A stretch of 64,000 nucleotides of DNA from positions 62,001 to 126,000 of the forward strand of contig NZ_JBFDAH010000009.1 of NCBI RefSeq assembly GCF_040719265.1. The letters are read 5' to 3'. Numbering within the stretch: position 1 is the first letter of the stretch; the number at the start of each line of letters is the position of its first letter. The DNA comes from Aliikangiella maris (GTDB lineage Bacteria > Pseudomonadota > Gammaproteobacteria > Enterobacterales > Kangiellaceae). The position numbers and the translations under genes are program-made. The notes below the pieces were generated by a model. The model ran no database searches, was not told the DNA's origin, and worked only from the letters and a program-made list of their open reading frames with translations. This document shows, in pieces, positions 37,343 to 46,438 of this stretch.

Positions 37343-37513
37343 TTCGGTTAAGTAAGCCTGCATCGTGCGGTAACAGCATAATATAGACTAAGTGATCAAC
37401 AAATAGTTGGTAATGTCAGCCTGATTTTTACCGCTCGACGATGAGCTTTAATTAATCTAATAGAATTAATGAGTTGAAGTTTTTCTCTTTAAAGTCAATA
37501 TAGCCAGTCAATA

Positions 37514-38116
37514 ATGAAATACCCCACACCACATAAGCGGATTTTAATGGTCGACAATTATGATTCGTTTACCTTTAACCTGGTGCACTATTTGCAACAA
37601 TTGAATGCGCAAGTTGTGGTTAAGCGTAATGATGAATTGTCACTCGATGAAGTTTCACAAATCGGGCCTTCACACATTGTGATTTCGCCCGGCCCGAAAA
37701 CACCCTCAGAGGCTGGGTTATCGCTATCTATAATTGAAAAATTCCAAAATCGATATCCTATCTTGGGCGTTTGCCTTGGACATCAAGCAATCGGCCAGGT
37801 TTTTGGTGGCAAAGTGATTAGAGCAAAGCAGGTCATGCATGGAAAAACTTCTGCCATTTTGCACAATAATCAAGGCATTTTTAATGGACTACCTCAAGGT
37901 TTTCGAGTTACGCGTTATCATTCATTAGTACTAGATGAAACCAATTTACCCGATTGTCTGCAAATAACTGCCTGGACCGAAAACAGTACCGGACAGCTCG
38001 AGTATATTATGGGAATACGCCATAAGACGTTGCCGATTGAAGGTGTCCAATTTCATCCAGAGTCGGTTTTATCTGAGTATGGCTTGACAATGCTTGAAAA
38101 ATTTTTGATGCATTAA
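37514..38116 (+). CDS. Glutamine amidotransferase component II (PabA/TrpG type)
   Basis: A 200-residue class I amidotransferase that supplies ammonia to aminodeoxychorismate or anthranilate synthase. Visible are DNYDSFTFNLVHYL, the SPGPKTPSEAG loop, the nucleophile elbow GVCLGHQAIGQ (catalytic Cys), and FHPESV with the catalytic His and Glu. No trpE or pabB partner is adjacent, so the choice between folate and tryptophan synthesis cannot be made; dual use is common. A MarR gene follows. Confidence 0.88.
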   Translation: MKYPTPHKRILMVDNYDSFTFNLVHYLQQLNAQVVVKRNDELSLDEVSQIGPSHIVISPGPKTPSEAGLSLSIIEKFQNRYPILGVCLGHQAIGQVFGGKVIRAKQVMHGKTSAILHNNQGIFNGLPQGFRVTRYHSLVLDETNLPDCLQITAWTENSTGQLEYIMGIRHKTLPIEGVQFHPESVLSEYGLTMLEKFLMH

Positions 38117-38200
38117 TCTTCATTAAGTTAAGCAGATACTCTTGACTAAAATTAGGCCGTCGTTAAACTGCGTTGACATCTGAGCATTAAATTATTTCTG

Positions 38201-38617
38201 GTGTCGCAATCTATGTCTCATTTCACGGCAAGCTTATTTCGGCTAAATCGCTATTTAAATATTTTGTCGCAAACGGCACCTTATCCTCACGCTCGATTGG
38301 AAGCTTTAAGAATCATTAAGCAACATAATCCGATTACCTTGAGAAAATTATGCCAGATGCAACAAGTCAGTATGCCAACCATGTCAAAATTGGTGGATGA
38401 ATTGCAGAATCAAGGTTTAGTTATTCGTGCACAATCCAAAGACGATGCTAGGCAACGTCTCATCGTACCAACACAAAAAGGTGTTCAGCAGTTGGCTGTC
38501 ATGGAAACTGAAAATAATCAGTTTTGGGAGCAAAAGCTTATTAACCTGAATGCAACAGAGCAGCAGCTAATGGTTGAAATGCTTGAAAAAATCAACGCAC
38601 TGATTAAACCGGAGTAA
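38201..38617 (+). CDS. MarR-family transcriptional regulator
   Basis: A 138-residue winged-helix regulator. The DNA-binding part reads ITLRKLCQMQQVSMPTMSKLVDELQNQGLV in family order, with the wing QSKDDARQRLIVP containing the conserved DxR; the flanking helices would form the dimer interface. GTG 38201 or ATG 38213 could be the start. It ends one base before the oppositely transcribed SufR-like gene, so the two are convergent. Target genes may include the MFS transporter beyond, but this is a guess. Confidence 0.88.
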   Translation: MSQSMSHFTASLFRLNRYLNILSQTAPYPHARLEALRIIKQHNPITLRKLCQMQQVSMPTMSKLVDELQNQGLVIRAQSKDDARQRLIVPTQKGVQQLAVMETENNQFWEQKLINLNATEQQLMVEMLEKINALIKPE

Positions 38618-38618
38618 A

Positions 38619-39254
38619 TCAGGCATCGAGTTGATAGGCACAGCGCCTGGCGCCCTCTAGAATATACTCAATACGAGTCACTTTACATTCAAGCACAGCT
38701 TTAAAAATAGCCAGCTCTGATTGGCAAAATTGTCGACAACGCATGGCTGCTGCACAAATCGGACAGTGATTTTCCACCAATAATAGTCGCCCTTCTTGTT
38801 CAATGACCTCAGCCATGTAACCTTCTTTGGTTCTTAAATCAGCAAGTTTTTTCGCTTTACTTTTTAAATCTGTAATTGGTGAGATTTCTTGCAGATATCG
38901 ATTAAGAATATCCTTTTCGCGTGCCTTGATGATTTTATCCATTGCTTTGTCACCCAATTGATCTTGCATGTGGTCGAGTAAGTTAACAATTAGTGCTGAG
39001 TGGCCGTCTGGAAAGAGTGCTTCTGCTTTTTCTGTTAATTGCCAAACCTTCTTTGGGCGCCCTTTTCCTTGAGTAATAAAATGGTGTGTTAAATAGTGTT
39101 GCTCTTCCAGTTGCTCCATATGTTGTCGCGCGCCCATAGATGTCATTTTTAACTTTTTAGCAATGTCAGTGGCACTCATTTGTCCATGAGTTTTAATCAG
39201 GTGCAGCAGTTTTTGCTGGCTGACATTGATTTGAAAGTTACTCGCTTTTGGCAT
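38619..39254 (-). CDS. SufR-like iron-sulfur-type HTH regulator
   Basis: A 211-residue regulator with an N-terminal winged helix (SQQKLLHLIKTHGQMSATDIAKKL, in two parts LLHLIKTHG and MSATDIAKKLKMTSMGARQHMEQLEE) and a C-terminal cysteine cluster: NHCPIC, then CRQFC, then GARRCAY. That arrangement matches SufR and related transcription factors that bind an [Fe-S] cluster or metal. It lies 8 bases downstream of the MFS gene on the same strand, so they are probably co-transcribed and linked functionally. Confidence 0.8.
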   Translation of the reverse strand: MPKASNFQINVSQQKLLHLIKTHGQMSATDIAKKLKMTSMGARQHMEQLEEQHYLTHHFITQGKGRPKKVWQLTEKAEALFPDGHSALIVNLLDHMQDQLGDKAMDKIIKAREKDILNRYLQEISPITDLKSKAKKLADLRTKEGYMAEVIEQEGRLLLVENHCPICAAAMRCRQFCQSELAIFKAVLECKVTRIEYILEGARRCAYQLDA

Positions 39255-39262
39255 ACTAATAA

Positions 39263-40513
39263 CTATTCCTTTATGATTGAAGGGTCAATTGGTTGGTCAC
39301 CTGCTGAAATTTCTAATGATTTAGGCGGATTAAATAAAAACACTGACAAAATAATCAGTGAGGCTGCCAGCCACATTGTTGTTGTTGCACTGATTAATGA
39401 TACGATACTGCCAATTAATGCTATCAGTACATTACTAAAACAAAAAAAGCTAACTTGTAATCCCATTACCTTTCCTTGTCCCAAATGACCAAAATATCGG
39501 GACAACATAGCAGGAAAAACCAGATTGATCACCGCAATGACTGCGCCAGTTAATGATAATGTGATGTAGATCCATTGGTTGTGCATCAAGGTAGTTAATA
39601 AAATAAGCCCACCAAAGAGAAGATTGCCGACTAACAAGGCGGTTTTTTCACCAAGGACTTCAGGGATTTTATTGGCGATTGTTGCACTCAGCAAGATCAT
39701 TAAACTAGTAATGCCAACCGTCGCCCAGGCAATTTCTTGACTGGAAAATTGATGGGATTCAACCAGCCACAAAGGATAGAATTCATAAAAAGCATTAATA
39801 CCCAGTGTAAATACCAAGTAGTAAATGAAAAAACGGCGGATTTCGCGATTGGCGAGTAGCGTTGCTGAATGATTGGATATAATTTCTTGCCATAGACTTG
39901 ATTGAGCTGGCTTTTGTGCAGGTTGTCCAGGCAAAATAAAAATCACCATTAACAAAGACGCTGCAACGGCTAAACTGGCAACATAAAAGGCGAAGTCAAT
40001 TCCATAAGGCGCAAGATAACCTCCGCACAGAGGTCCTATTAACCAGCCGCCGTAAATAGTTGAATACAATAAAGAAAGTGCTCTGCCTCTTTCGATATAA
40101 GGTTCCAGTTCGACGGCAATCGCTCGAGCAATCGCCATGTTGCCTTCGCAAAAGCCCGTAACAAATCGCGCAAAAATAAATCCTAAAAATAACTCATGTT
40201 CAAATGTGATTGCTGTCAGCATGTAGCCTAAAATACTGCCACTTAATGAATAAATTAAAATCGGCTTACGTCCATATCGATCAGATAACGAACCAATGAT
40301 ATTACTGCCAATTAATATCCCTAATGGATATGAGGCTAAAGTTAGTCCGAGTAAAATTTTGGGGTCGAGCGACCAAAACTGGATAATATTTTCAGAATTA
40401 TCCGCAGCAAAATACGGCGATAATAATGGGTAAGGTAGTGCGATACCCGCGGTTCCCAAAAGAGAAACCAGCATGATTGTTGCAAGAATTAAACGAGCTT
40501 TTAAGGCATTCAA
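39263..40513 (-). CDS. Major facilitator superfamily transporter
   Basis: A 416-residue 12-span carrier. The A-motif between TM2 and TM3 reads GSLSDRYGRKPIL, and segments such as ILATIMLVSLLGTAGIALPY, LTLASYPLGILIGSNIIG and FARFVTGFCEGNMAIARA are typical of drug-efflux-like MFS proteins. The substrate is unknown. It is the first gene of a two-gene unit with a SufR-like regulator, and divergent from the large oxidoreductase operon, with a 414-base shared upstream region. Confidence 0.88.
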   Translation of the reverse strand: MNALKARLILATIMLVSLLGTAGIALPYPLLSPYFAADNSENIIQFWSLDPKILLGLTLASYPLGILIGSNIIGSLSDRYGRKPILIYSLSGSILGYMLTAITFEHELFLGFIFARFVTGFCEGNMAIARAIAVELEPYIERGRALSLLYSTIYGGWLIGPLCGGYLAPYGIDFAFYVASLAVAASLLMVIFILPGQPAQKPAQSSLWQEIISNHSATLLANREIRRFFIYYLVFTLGINAFYEFYPLWLVESHQFSSQEIAWATVGITSLMILLSATIANKIPEVLGEKTALLVGNLLFGGLILLTTLMHNQWIYITLSLTGAVIAVINLVFPAMLSRYFGHLGQGKVMGLQVSFFCFSNVLIALIGSIVSLISATTTMWLAASLIILSVFLFNPPKSLEISAGDQPIDPSIIKE

Positions 40514-40927
40514 AAGGTGATGACCACATCTTTAAATATAAAGTTAATACTTTATATATTAAATGAACGTTTTTCTATCAGCTAATAGACTTAAAATATG
40601 GTTCGAATTAGCCTTGACTATACTCAAAATTACTTGGAAAAAATGTATGATTTGAGTGGCTTTGGGGTGATCAATTGGAATCAAATATAATTTAATAGAA
40701 TTTAAAATAATGTCCGCTCTTTTTTTAAACAAAAAATCGGTACAAATGTTCAAAAAACAGTATAATCCTCATCCGATTTTTTTTTAAATATTTGATGATA
40801 TTTCTTGCGGTATCACGACTTATTTAGTAATAAAATAAATAGAAACAGCTTGTTCAAAACAGCTCAAATGTAGTGTCCGAAAAAATTCGACACTGTTAAC
40901 TTCACAATATATCGATGGGGACTTAGA
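40514..40927. other. Divergent regulatory gap between MFS and oxidoreductase operon
   Basis: It should contain both divergent promoters. TATAAT occurs at 40761-40766 on the plus strand without a convincing -35. The inverted repeat at 40872-40894 is described separately. A short minus-strand frame at 40559-40753 is too AT-rich and motif-free to call. Confidence 0.55.
40872..40894. promoter_or_regulatory. Imperfect inverted repeat before the GltD-like operon
   Basis: AGTGTCCGAA (40872-40881) mirrors TTCGACACT (40886-40894) with one extra C, around AAAA. It lies 33 bases upstream of the GTG start. It could be an operator or a 5' leader hairpin. Confidence 0.35.
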
Positions 40928-42703
40928 GTGAAGCCAACAAATATTAAAGATCCTGAATATTTTCATAAGGTCGTTGACTGCCAATATGCATGTCCGGCTC
41001 ACACTCCGGTTCCTGAATATATTCGGTTAGTTGCCGCAGGCCGATACAGTGATGCCTACATGGTTAACTGGGAGTCAAATGTATTCCCTGGAATTTTAGG
41101 CCGAGTGTGTGACAGGCCCTGTGAGCCCGCATGTCGTCGCGCAAGGGTTGAAGAAAAGCCCGTGGCGATTTGCCGATTAAAGCGGGTTGCTGCGGATAAC
41201 AAAAACGATATTAAAGAGCGTTTGCCACAAATTCCACCTGAAAAAAATGGCAAAAAGATAGCGCTTATTGGTGCTGGCCCTGCGTCGTTGACTGTTGCTC
41301 GTGATTTGGCGCCATTGGGTTATACCATTGAGCTATTTGATGAGCAGGATATTGGTGGCGGATTTATGCGCAGTCAGATACCAGCATTCCGTTTACCTAT
41401 CGAAGTACTCAACGAAGAAGTCAATTATATTTTGGATATGGGTATCGTTGCTCACTTTAAGCACTATGTCAGTAGCTTAAAAGAATTACTGAATAAGGAT
41501 TATGATGCAATCTTTGTTGGTTCCGGTGCACCTCGAGGACGCGATCTGGGTAAGTTGCCAGGGCGTGAAGAAGGAGACGCAAATATCCATATTGGAATTA
41601 ACTGGCTGGAAAGTGTTGCCTTTGAGCACGTTGAAAAAATAGGCAAAAAAGTTATCGTACTGGGTGGCGGTAACACGGCTATGGATTGTTGCCGAACCGC
41701 GCGCCGACTAGGTGGCGATGATGTACGTGTTGTTGTACGTAGTCCAAAAACAGATATGAAAGCATCTTCATGGGAAATTGAAGACGCTATTCGTGAGGAC
41801 ATTCCAATTTATGAAAATCATACACCTAAAGAGTTTGTCATTGAAAATGGCAAACTGGTGGGGATGAAGTTCGAAAAAGTCCGTGCTGAGTATGACGATA
41901 ATGGTAAACGCTCGCTAGTGCCAACTGGTGAAGACTTGGTGTTTATGGAAGCGGATGAAGTACTCATTGCAATAGGACAAGACAATGCTTTTCCTTGGAT
42001 AGAACGAGATATTGGTATTAAGTTTGGTGACTGGGATATGCCTGTTGTCAGTGAACTGACCTATCAATCAACCAATGAGAAAGTCTTCTTTGGTGGTGAT
42101 GCGGCGTTTGGCCCCAAAAATATTATTACTGCTGTAGCGCAAGGCCATCAGGCTGCGGTATCAATTGACAAGTTCTGCCATGGTCAGGATGTGACTGAAC
42201 GGCTTGATCCATATGTTAATCTGGTCTCACAAAAAATGGGCTTCCACGAGTGGACTTATGACAATCATATTGCCCACGATGAGCGCTTTCAGGTGCCTCA
42301 TATCGATAAAGAAACGGCCATCAAGAATCTTAAAGTCGAAGTTGAAATGGGCTACGATGAAGAATTGGCCTATCAAGAAGCGATGCGCTGCTTAAACTGT
42401 GATGTTCAAACCGTATTTACCGATGATCTTTGTATCGAGTGTGATGCTTGTACTGATGTTTGTCCGACCAGTTGTATTAATTTTATCGATAATGGTGAAG
42501 AAGATGACCTTCGCGCCAGATTGCTAGTACCTTCAGATGTCCTTGATCAAGATTTATATGTTTCAGGTGAATTAAAAACCACTCGAGTCATGGTTAAAGA
42601 CGAGAATGTCTGCCTTCATTGTGGACTGTGTGCCGAGCGTTGTCCAACTTCGGCCTGGGACATGCAAAAATTTTCATATTCAGTAACTAAGGCGGGGCAA
42701 TAA
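40928..42703 (+). CDS. GltD-like NAD(P)-linked FeS flavoprotein with C-terminal ferredoxin domain
   Basis: A 591-residue oxidoreductase. It has N-terminal FeS cysteines (C18, C22, C61, C65, C69), FAD site ALIGAGPAS at about 112-120, an NAD(P) site VIVLGGGNTAMDCC, and a second FAD block GGDAAFGPKNIITAVAQG. Two [4Fe-4S] ferredoxin motifs follow: CIECDACTDVCP (about 502) and CLHCGLCAERCP (about 562). It is related to the glutamate synthase small subunit but has the extra ferredoxin. It starts at GTG with GGGGA upstream and overlaps the next gene by one base, so it is probably the electron exit or entry subunit for the KOR pair. Confidence 0.92.
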   Translation: MKPTNIKDPEYFHKVVDCQYACPAHTPVPEYIRLVAAGRYSDAYMVNWESNVFPGILGRVCDRPCEPACRRARVEEKPVAICRLKRVAADNKNDIKERLPQIPPEKNGKKIALIGAGPASLTVARDLAPLGYTIELFDEQDIGGGFMRSQIPAFRLPIEVLNEEVNYILDMGIVAHFKHYVSSLKELLNKDYDAIFVGSGAPRGRDLGKLPGREEGDANIHIGINWLESVAFEHVEKIGKKVIVLGGGNTAMDCCRTARRLGGDDVRVVVRSPKTDMKASSWEIEDAIREDIPIYENHTPKEFVIENGKLVGMKFEKVRAEYDDNGKRSLVPTGEDLVFMEADEVLIAIGQDNAFPWIERDIGIKFGDWDMPVVSELTYQSTNEKVFFGGDAAFGPKNIITAVAQGHQAAVSIDKFCHGQDVTERLDPYVNLVSQKMGFHEWTYDNHIAHDERFQVPHIDKETAIKNLKVEVEMGYDEELAYQEAMRCLNCDVQTVFTDDLCIECDACTDVCPTSCINFIDNGEEDDLRARLLVPSDVLDQDLYVSGELKTTRVMVKDENVCLHCGLCAERCPTSAWDMQKFSYSVTKAGQ

Positions 42704-44559
42704 TGCGCATAGAAGCGATAAATGATTTTGTAATTCGCTTTGCAAATGTAAATGGTACTGGTTCAGCCAGTGCAAATAATATGTTTTCGAAAGCGGTATT
42801 TCGAATGGGTGTACCAGTTAGCCCAAAAAATATTTTTCCGTCTAACATACAAGGGCTACCAACCTGGTTTGAAGTCCGAGTTACCGAAAAAGGCCACTTA
42901 GGTGCGCGTGGTGACGTTGATTTTGTTGTTGCTATTAATGGTCAAACAATGAAACAGGATTATTATTCCCTAGTGCCTGGTGGATACTTTTTGTATGACT
43001 CAACTAAAGCGCTGCCAAGAGAATATCAACGTGACGATATTATTGAAATTGGCATTCCGCTAACCCAAATGACCATTGATAATTATGCCAATCCGCGGCA
43101 ACGTCAATTGTTCAAAAATATTATCTATGTTGGTGCGCTGGCCTACTTATTTGATATGGAGTTTCAAGTATTGACCCAAATGGTGGAAGATCAGTTTGCT
43201 AAAAAGCAAAAATTGATTGCACCTAATATTGGTGCATTAGAATTGGGATTTAATTATGCCAAAACACATTTTGAAGGCGTCTGTGGAATTAGTGTGCAGC
43301 GTCGCGATAATGTTGGCGATTCAATTATGATTGATGGAAATAGCGCCACAGGTTTGGGTGCTGTATATGGCGGTGCAACGGTTGTCGGTTGGTATCCAAT
43401 AACGCCTTCTACCTCAGTTGTTGAGGCTTTTGAAAAATATTCAAAAAAATTCCGAGTTGAAGAAAATACCGGTAAACACAAATTTGCCATCTTACAGGCA
43501 GAAGACGAATTAGCTGCCATTGGTATGGCGATTGGTGCAAACTGGAATGGTGCTCGCGGCTTTACCGCAACATCGGGTCCTGGCTTATCATTGATGAGTG
43601 AGTTTTTGGGGCTTGCCTATTTTGCCGAAATTCCGGTCGTTTTAATTGATGTGCAGCGTAGCGGTCCAAGTACAGGTATGCCAACCAGAACGCAACAATC
43701 TGATATTATTTCAGCAGCTTACGCATCTCACGGTGATACCAAACATGTATTGCTATTACCTTGCGACCCCGCTGAATGTTTTGAAATGACTGCTCAAGCA
43801 TTTGATTTGGCTGATCGCCTGCAAACGCCGATAATCATTCTCTCCGATCTTGATTTGGGGATGAATGATCATATGTCGCGACCATTGGTATGGGATGATT
43901 CGCGCTGTTATGACCGAGGAAAGGTACTTACCGCCGACGATCTGGATAATATGCAAACCCGTTGGGGGCGTTATAAAGATGTTGATGGTGATGGGATAGG
44001 TTATCGTACTTATCCCGGCACGCATCCAACTAAAGGATCTTATTTTACTCGTGGTTCATCGCATGACGAATTTGCTGCTTACACTGAGGACAGCGGTAAG
44101 TACGAAGAAAACATGCAACGTCTGGTGCTAAAATGGGAAACGGCTAAAGAATATGCACCAAAACCACAAATCAAGTTTCGTGATAAGTCATCAAAAGTCG
44201 GTGCTATCTTTTTTGGAACCAGCACGCATGCCACTTATGAAGCGATTGATGGTTTAGAAGAAGAAGGTATCAAGTTGAATACCTGTCGCATTAAATCTTT
44301 TCCATTTCACAACGATATAAAGGAATTTATCGATCAACACGATACCATCTTTTTGATCGAGCAAAATCGAGATGCTCAAATGCGTACTTTGATTATTAAT
44401 GAATTTAATATCGGCACTGAAAAGCTTAAATCAATACTCAATATTGATGGTATGCCTATACGGGCGAGACGAATTAAAAGAAAAATTGAAAAAATGTTAA
44501 ATGGTGAACAAGTAAGCCCATTTACTACTGCAAACAGTGGTAAAGAGGAGGTCGCATGA
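42703..44559 (+). CDS. 2-oxoacid:acceptor oxidoreductase, fused gamma-alpha subunit (KorA type)
   Basis: A 618-residue protein. The N-terminal third (about 1-200) is the gamma domain; the remainder is the alpha pyrimidine-binding domain, with GNSATGLGAVYGGATVVGWYPITPSTS, in parts GNSATGLGAVYGGA and WYPITPSTS, AEDELAAIGMAIGANWNGAR, and TSGPGLSLMSEFLGLAYFAEIP (TPP/substrate loop). The C-terminal domain holds FGTSTHATYEAIDGLEEEG. The enzyme oxidatively decarboxylates a 2-oxoacid, probably 2-oxoglutarate by family resemblance. It is tightly coupled to both neighbours: TAATG overlap upstream, ATGA overlap downstream. Confidence 0.9.
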   Translation: MRIEAINDFVIRFANVNGTGSASANNMFSKAVFRMGVPVSPKNIFPSNIQGLPTWFEVRVTEKGHLGARGDVDFVVAINGQTMKQDYYSLVPGGYFLYDSTKALPREYQRDDIIEIGIPLTQMTIDNYANPRQRQLFKNIIYVGALAYLFDMEFQVLTQMVEDQFAKKQKLIAPNIGALELGFNYAKTHFEGVCGISVQRRDNVGDSIMIDGNSATGLGAVYGGATVVGWYPITPSTSVVEAFEKYSKKFRVEENTGKHKFAILQAEDELAAIGMAIGANWNGARGFTATSGPGLSLMSEFLGLAYFAEIPVVLIDVQRSGPSTGMPTRTQQSDIISAAYASHGDTKHVLLLPCDPAECFEMTAQAFDLADRLQTPIIILSDLDLGMNDHMSRPLVWDDSRCYDRGKVLTADDLDNMQTRWGRYKDVDGDGIGYRTYPGTHPTKGSYFTRGSSHDEFAAYTEDSGKYEENMQRLVLKWETAKEYAPKPQIKFRDKSSKVGAIFFGTSTHATYEAIDGLEEEGIKLNTCRIKSFPFHNDIKEFIDQHDTIFLIEQNRDAQMRTLIINEFNIGTEKLKSILNIDGMPIRARRIKRKIEKMLNGEQVSPFTTANSGKEEVA

Positions 44560-45608
44560 GTTATTTAAAGTCTACGTTTCGTCATCCCCAATCACCGACG
44601 AATGCGCTGGGTTATACTCAGGCAAATTATGAAGGGGCGCTGTCGACACTATGTGCTGGTTGCGGGCATGATTCGATTAGTAATTCCATTATTAATGCCT
44701 GTTTTGAACTGGCATTAGAGCCACATCGTATTGCCAAAATGTCGGGCATTGGTTGTTCATCAAAAACCCCTGCTTATTTTCTGGCTAATTCACATGGCTT
44801 TAATTCAGTTCACGGACGGATGCCTTCAGTAACGACTGGCGCCAATATGGCTAATAAAGACTTGATTTATATTGGTGTTTCAGGTGACGGTGATACCGCG
44901 TCGATAGGGATGGGACAATTTATGCATCTGGTGCGCCGAAATGTCAATATGCTATATATTGTGATGAATAACGGTGTCTACGGGCTGACTAAAGGCCAGG
45001 ACTCAGCAACTGCTGATCTGGGCAGCGCCAGTCGCAAGGGCGTACCAAATATGTATGAACCAATGGATTTATGTGAACTCGCCATTTCATTAGGATCGGG
45101 ATATGTTGCTAGAAGCTTTTCTGGTGATAAGGATCAACTGGTGCCTTTAATTAAAGGCGCAATAAAACATAATGGATTTGCCCTCATTGATTGTATTTCT
45201 CCTTGCGTGACGTTCAATAACAATGATGGCTCGACTAAGAGTTATGATTGGGTGAGAGATCACAAAGAAGCGACGGGTAAGGTTGATTTGGTGCCGTTAG
45301 AGCAAGAAATTACCGTACAATCGCCGGGAAGTGATAAAGAAAATATCACCATGCACGATGGTACGGTTATACAGCTAAGACGCCAAAATGAAAATCTCGA
45401 TATTCACTGCCGGGAATCAGTACTGACAGCTTTGGAAGAAGCCAAACAAAATGAGCAGGTTTTGACTGGATTGCTACACTTAAATACCGATTCAAAGAGT
45501 ACTCACGAGATTATTAATACTTCGGATACACCATTAAATCAGTTAAATGAGTCTGATTTGTGTCCGGGAAGTGCAGCACTTGAAGCTTTTAACCAAAGTT
45601 TAAGGTAA
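44556..45608 (+). CDS. 2-oxoacid:acceptor oxidoreductase beta subunit (KorB type)
   Basis: A 350-residue TPP-binding subunit carrying one [4Fe-4S] cluster. The ligands are C33 and C36 (LCAGCGHD), C in GIGCSS, and C in DCISPCVTF. The TPP pyrophosphate site is GVSGDGDTASIG (GDG) with the NNGVYGLTKGQ loop. Substrate is presumed to be a 2-oxoacid such as 2-oxoglutarate. The C-terminal 100 residues are longer and more polar than the core. It is translationally coupled to the alpha gene and followed by dapB after only 3 bases. Confidence 0.9.
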   Translation: MSYLKSTFRHPQSPTNALGYTQANYEGALSTLCAGCGHDSISNSIINACFELALEPHRIAKMSGIGCSSKTPAYFLANSHGFNSVHGRMPSVTTGANMANKDLIYIGVSGDGDTASIGMGQFMHLVRRNVNMLYIVMNNGVYGLTKGQDSATADLGSASRKGVPNMYEPMDLCELAISLGSGYVARSFSGDKDQLVPLIKGAIKHNGFALIDCISPCVTFNNNDGSTKSYDWVRDHKEATGKVDLVPLEQEITVQSPGSDKENITMHDGTVIQLRRQNENLDIHCRESVLTALEEAKQNEQVLTGLLHLNTDSKSTHEIINTSDTPLNQLNESDLCPGSAALEAFNQSLR

Positions 45609-45611
45609 TCA

Positions 45612-46400
45612 ATGAAAACCAAAGTTGCTATTAATGCCTCATCAGGAAAGATGGGGCAACAAGTTATTAACCAAACCGTTGTTAATAAAGACGCTGAATT
45701 GGTTGCGGCATTTTGTCGACCAAACCACCGTTTACTCGGGCGTCAGGTTGGTTTTACTGATATTAGTTATACCAGTGATATAAATACCGGTTTAGCTAAC
45801 AGTCAGGTCGTTATCGATTTCAGTTTGCCCGAAGCTACTTTAAACTTACTGACTATCGCTCGACAAACCAAAACGCCAGCGCTGATTGGAACAACCGGCT
45901 TTAATAAACAGCAGATTGAACAAATTACTCAAGCTGCCAATGAGATCCCGTTGTTACTTGCGCCTAATACGAGTATTGGCGTTAATTCGGTACTGGTTTT
46001 GTTAGCCAGTGCGGCGAGAATGCTGGGTAAAAAAGCAGATATTGAAATCATTGAGTCACATCACAAGCATAAGTTGGATGCTCCATCTGGCACTGCCATT
46101 CGTATGGGTGAAGCTATTGCTGAAGCGATGGGGGAAAACTTTGATGATTTGAAAGTCACTGATAGTCGATTTGAAAAACGTTCACGCGAAAAAGGTGAAA
46201 TTGGTATGTCAGTGATTCGGGCTGGTGAAATTATTGGTGAGCATAAAATTATGTTTGCCCTAGATAATGAAATTATCAATATCGAACACAAAGCATTAAA
46301 CCGACATTGCTTTGCTGAAGGCGCTGTTTCCGCCGCCATTTGGTTGGCAGATAAACCTGCCGGCTTTTATACGATGCAAGATTATTTGGCAGATAATTAA
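45612..46400 (+). CDS. dapB: 4-hydroxy-tetrahydrodipicolinate reductase
   Basis: A 262-residue enzyme that reduces the DapA product in lysine and diaminopimelate synthesis. The nucleotide loop reads NASSGKMGQ rather than the usual GA-G-RMG. Later motifs are standard: DFSLPEAT, GTTGFN, APNTSIGVNSV, SHHKHKLDAPSGTA with the catalytic His and Lys, and GEHKIMFA. The operon context is unusual, since it sits 3 bases after a KorB gene instead of near carAB or dnaJ. It converges with rpiA. Confidence 0.95.
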   Translation: MKTKVAINASSGKMGQQVINQTVVNKDAELVAAFCRPNHRLLGRQVGFTDISYTSDINTGLANSQVVIDFSLPEATLNLLTIARQTKTPALIGTTGFNKQQIEQITQAANEIPLLLAPNTSIGVNSVLVLLASAARMLGKKADIEIIESHHKHKLDAPSGTAIRMGEAIAEAMGENFDDLKVTDSRFEKRSREKGEIGMSVIRAGEIIGEHKIMFALDNEIINIEHKALNRHCFAEGAVSAAIWLADKPAGFYTMQDYLADN

Positions 46401-46438
46401 ATATCTGCCGATTCTGCTATCAAATAAAGTCGTTTAAC

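Noticed and set aside
40559..40753. 64-codon minus-strand frame between the MFS and GltD-like genes
   Set aside because: Very AT-rich amino acid make-up, no motif, and no ribosome site; it lies in a shared promoter region.
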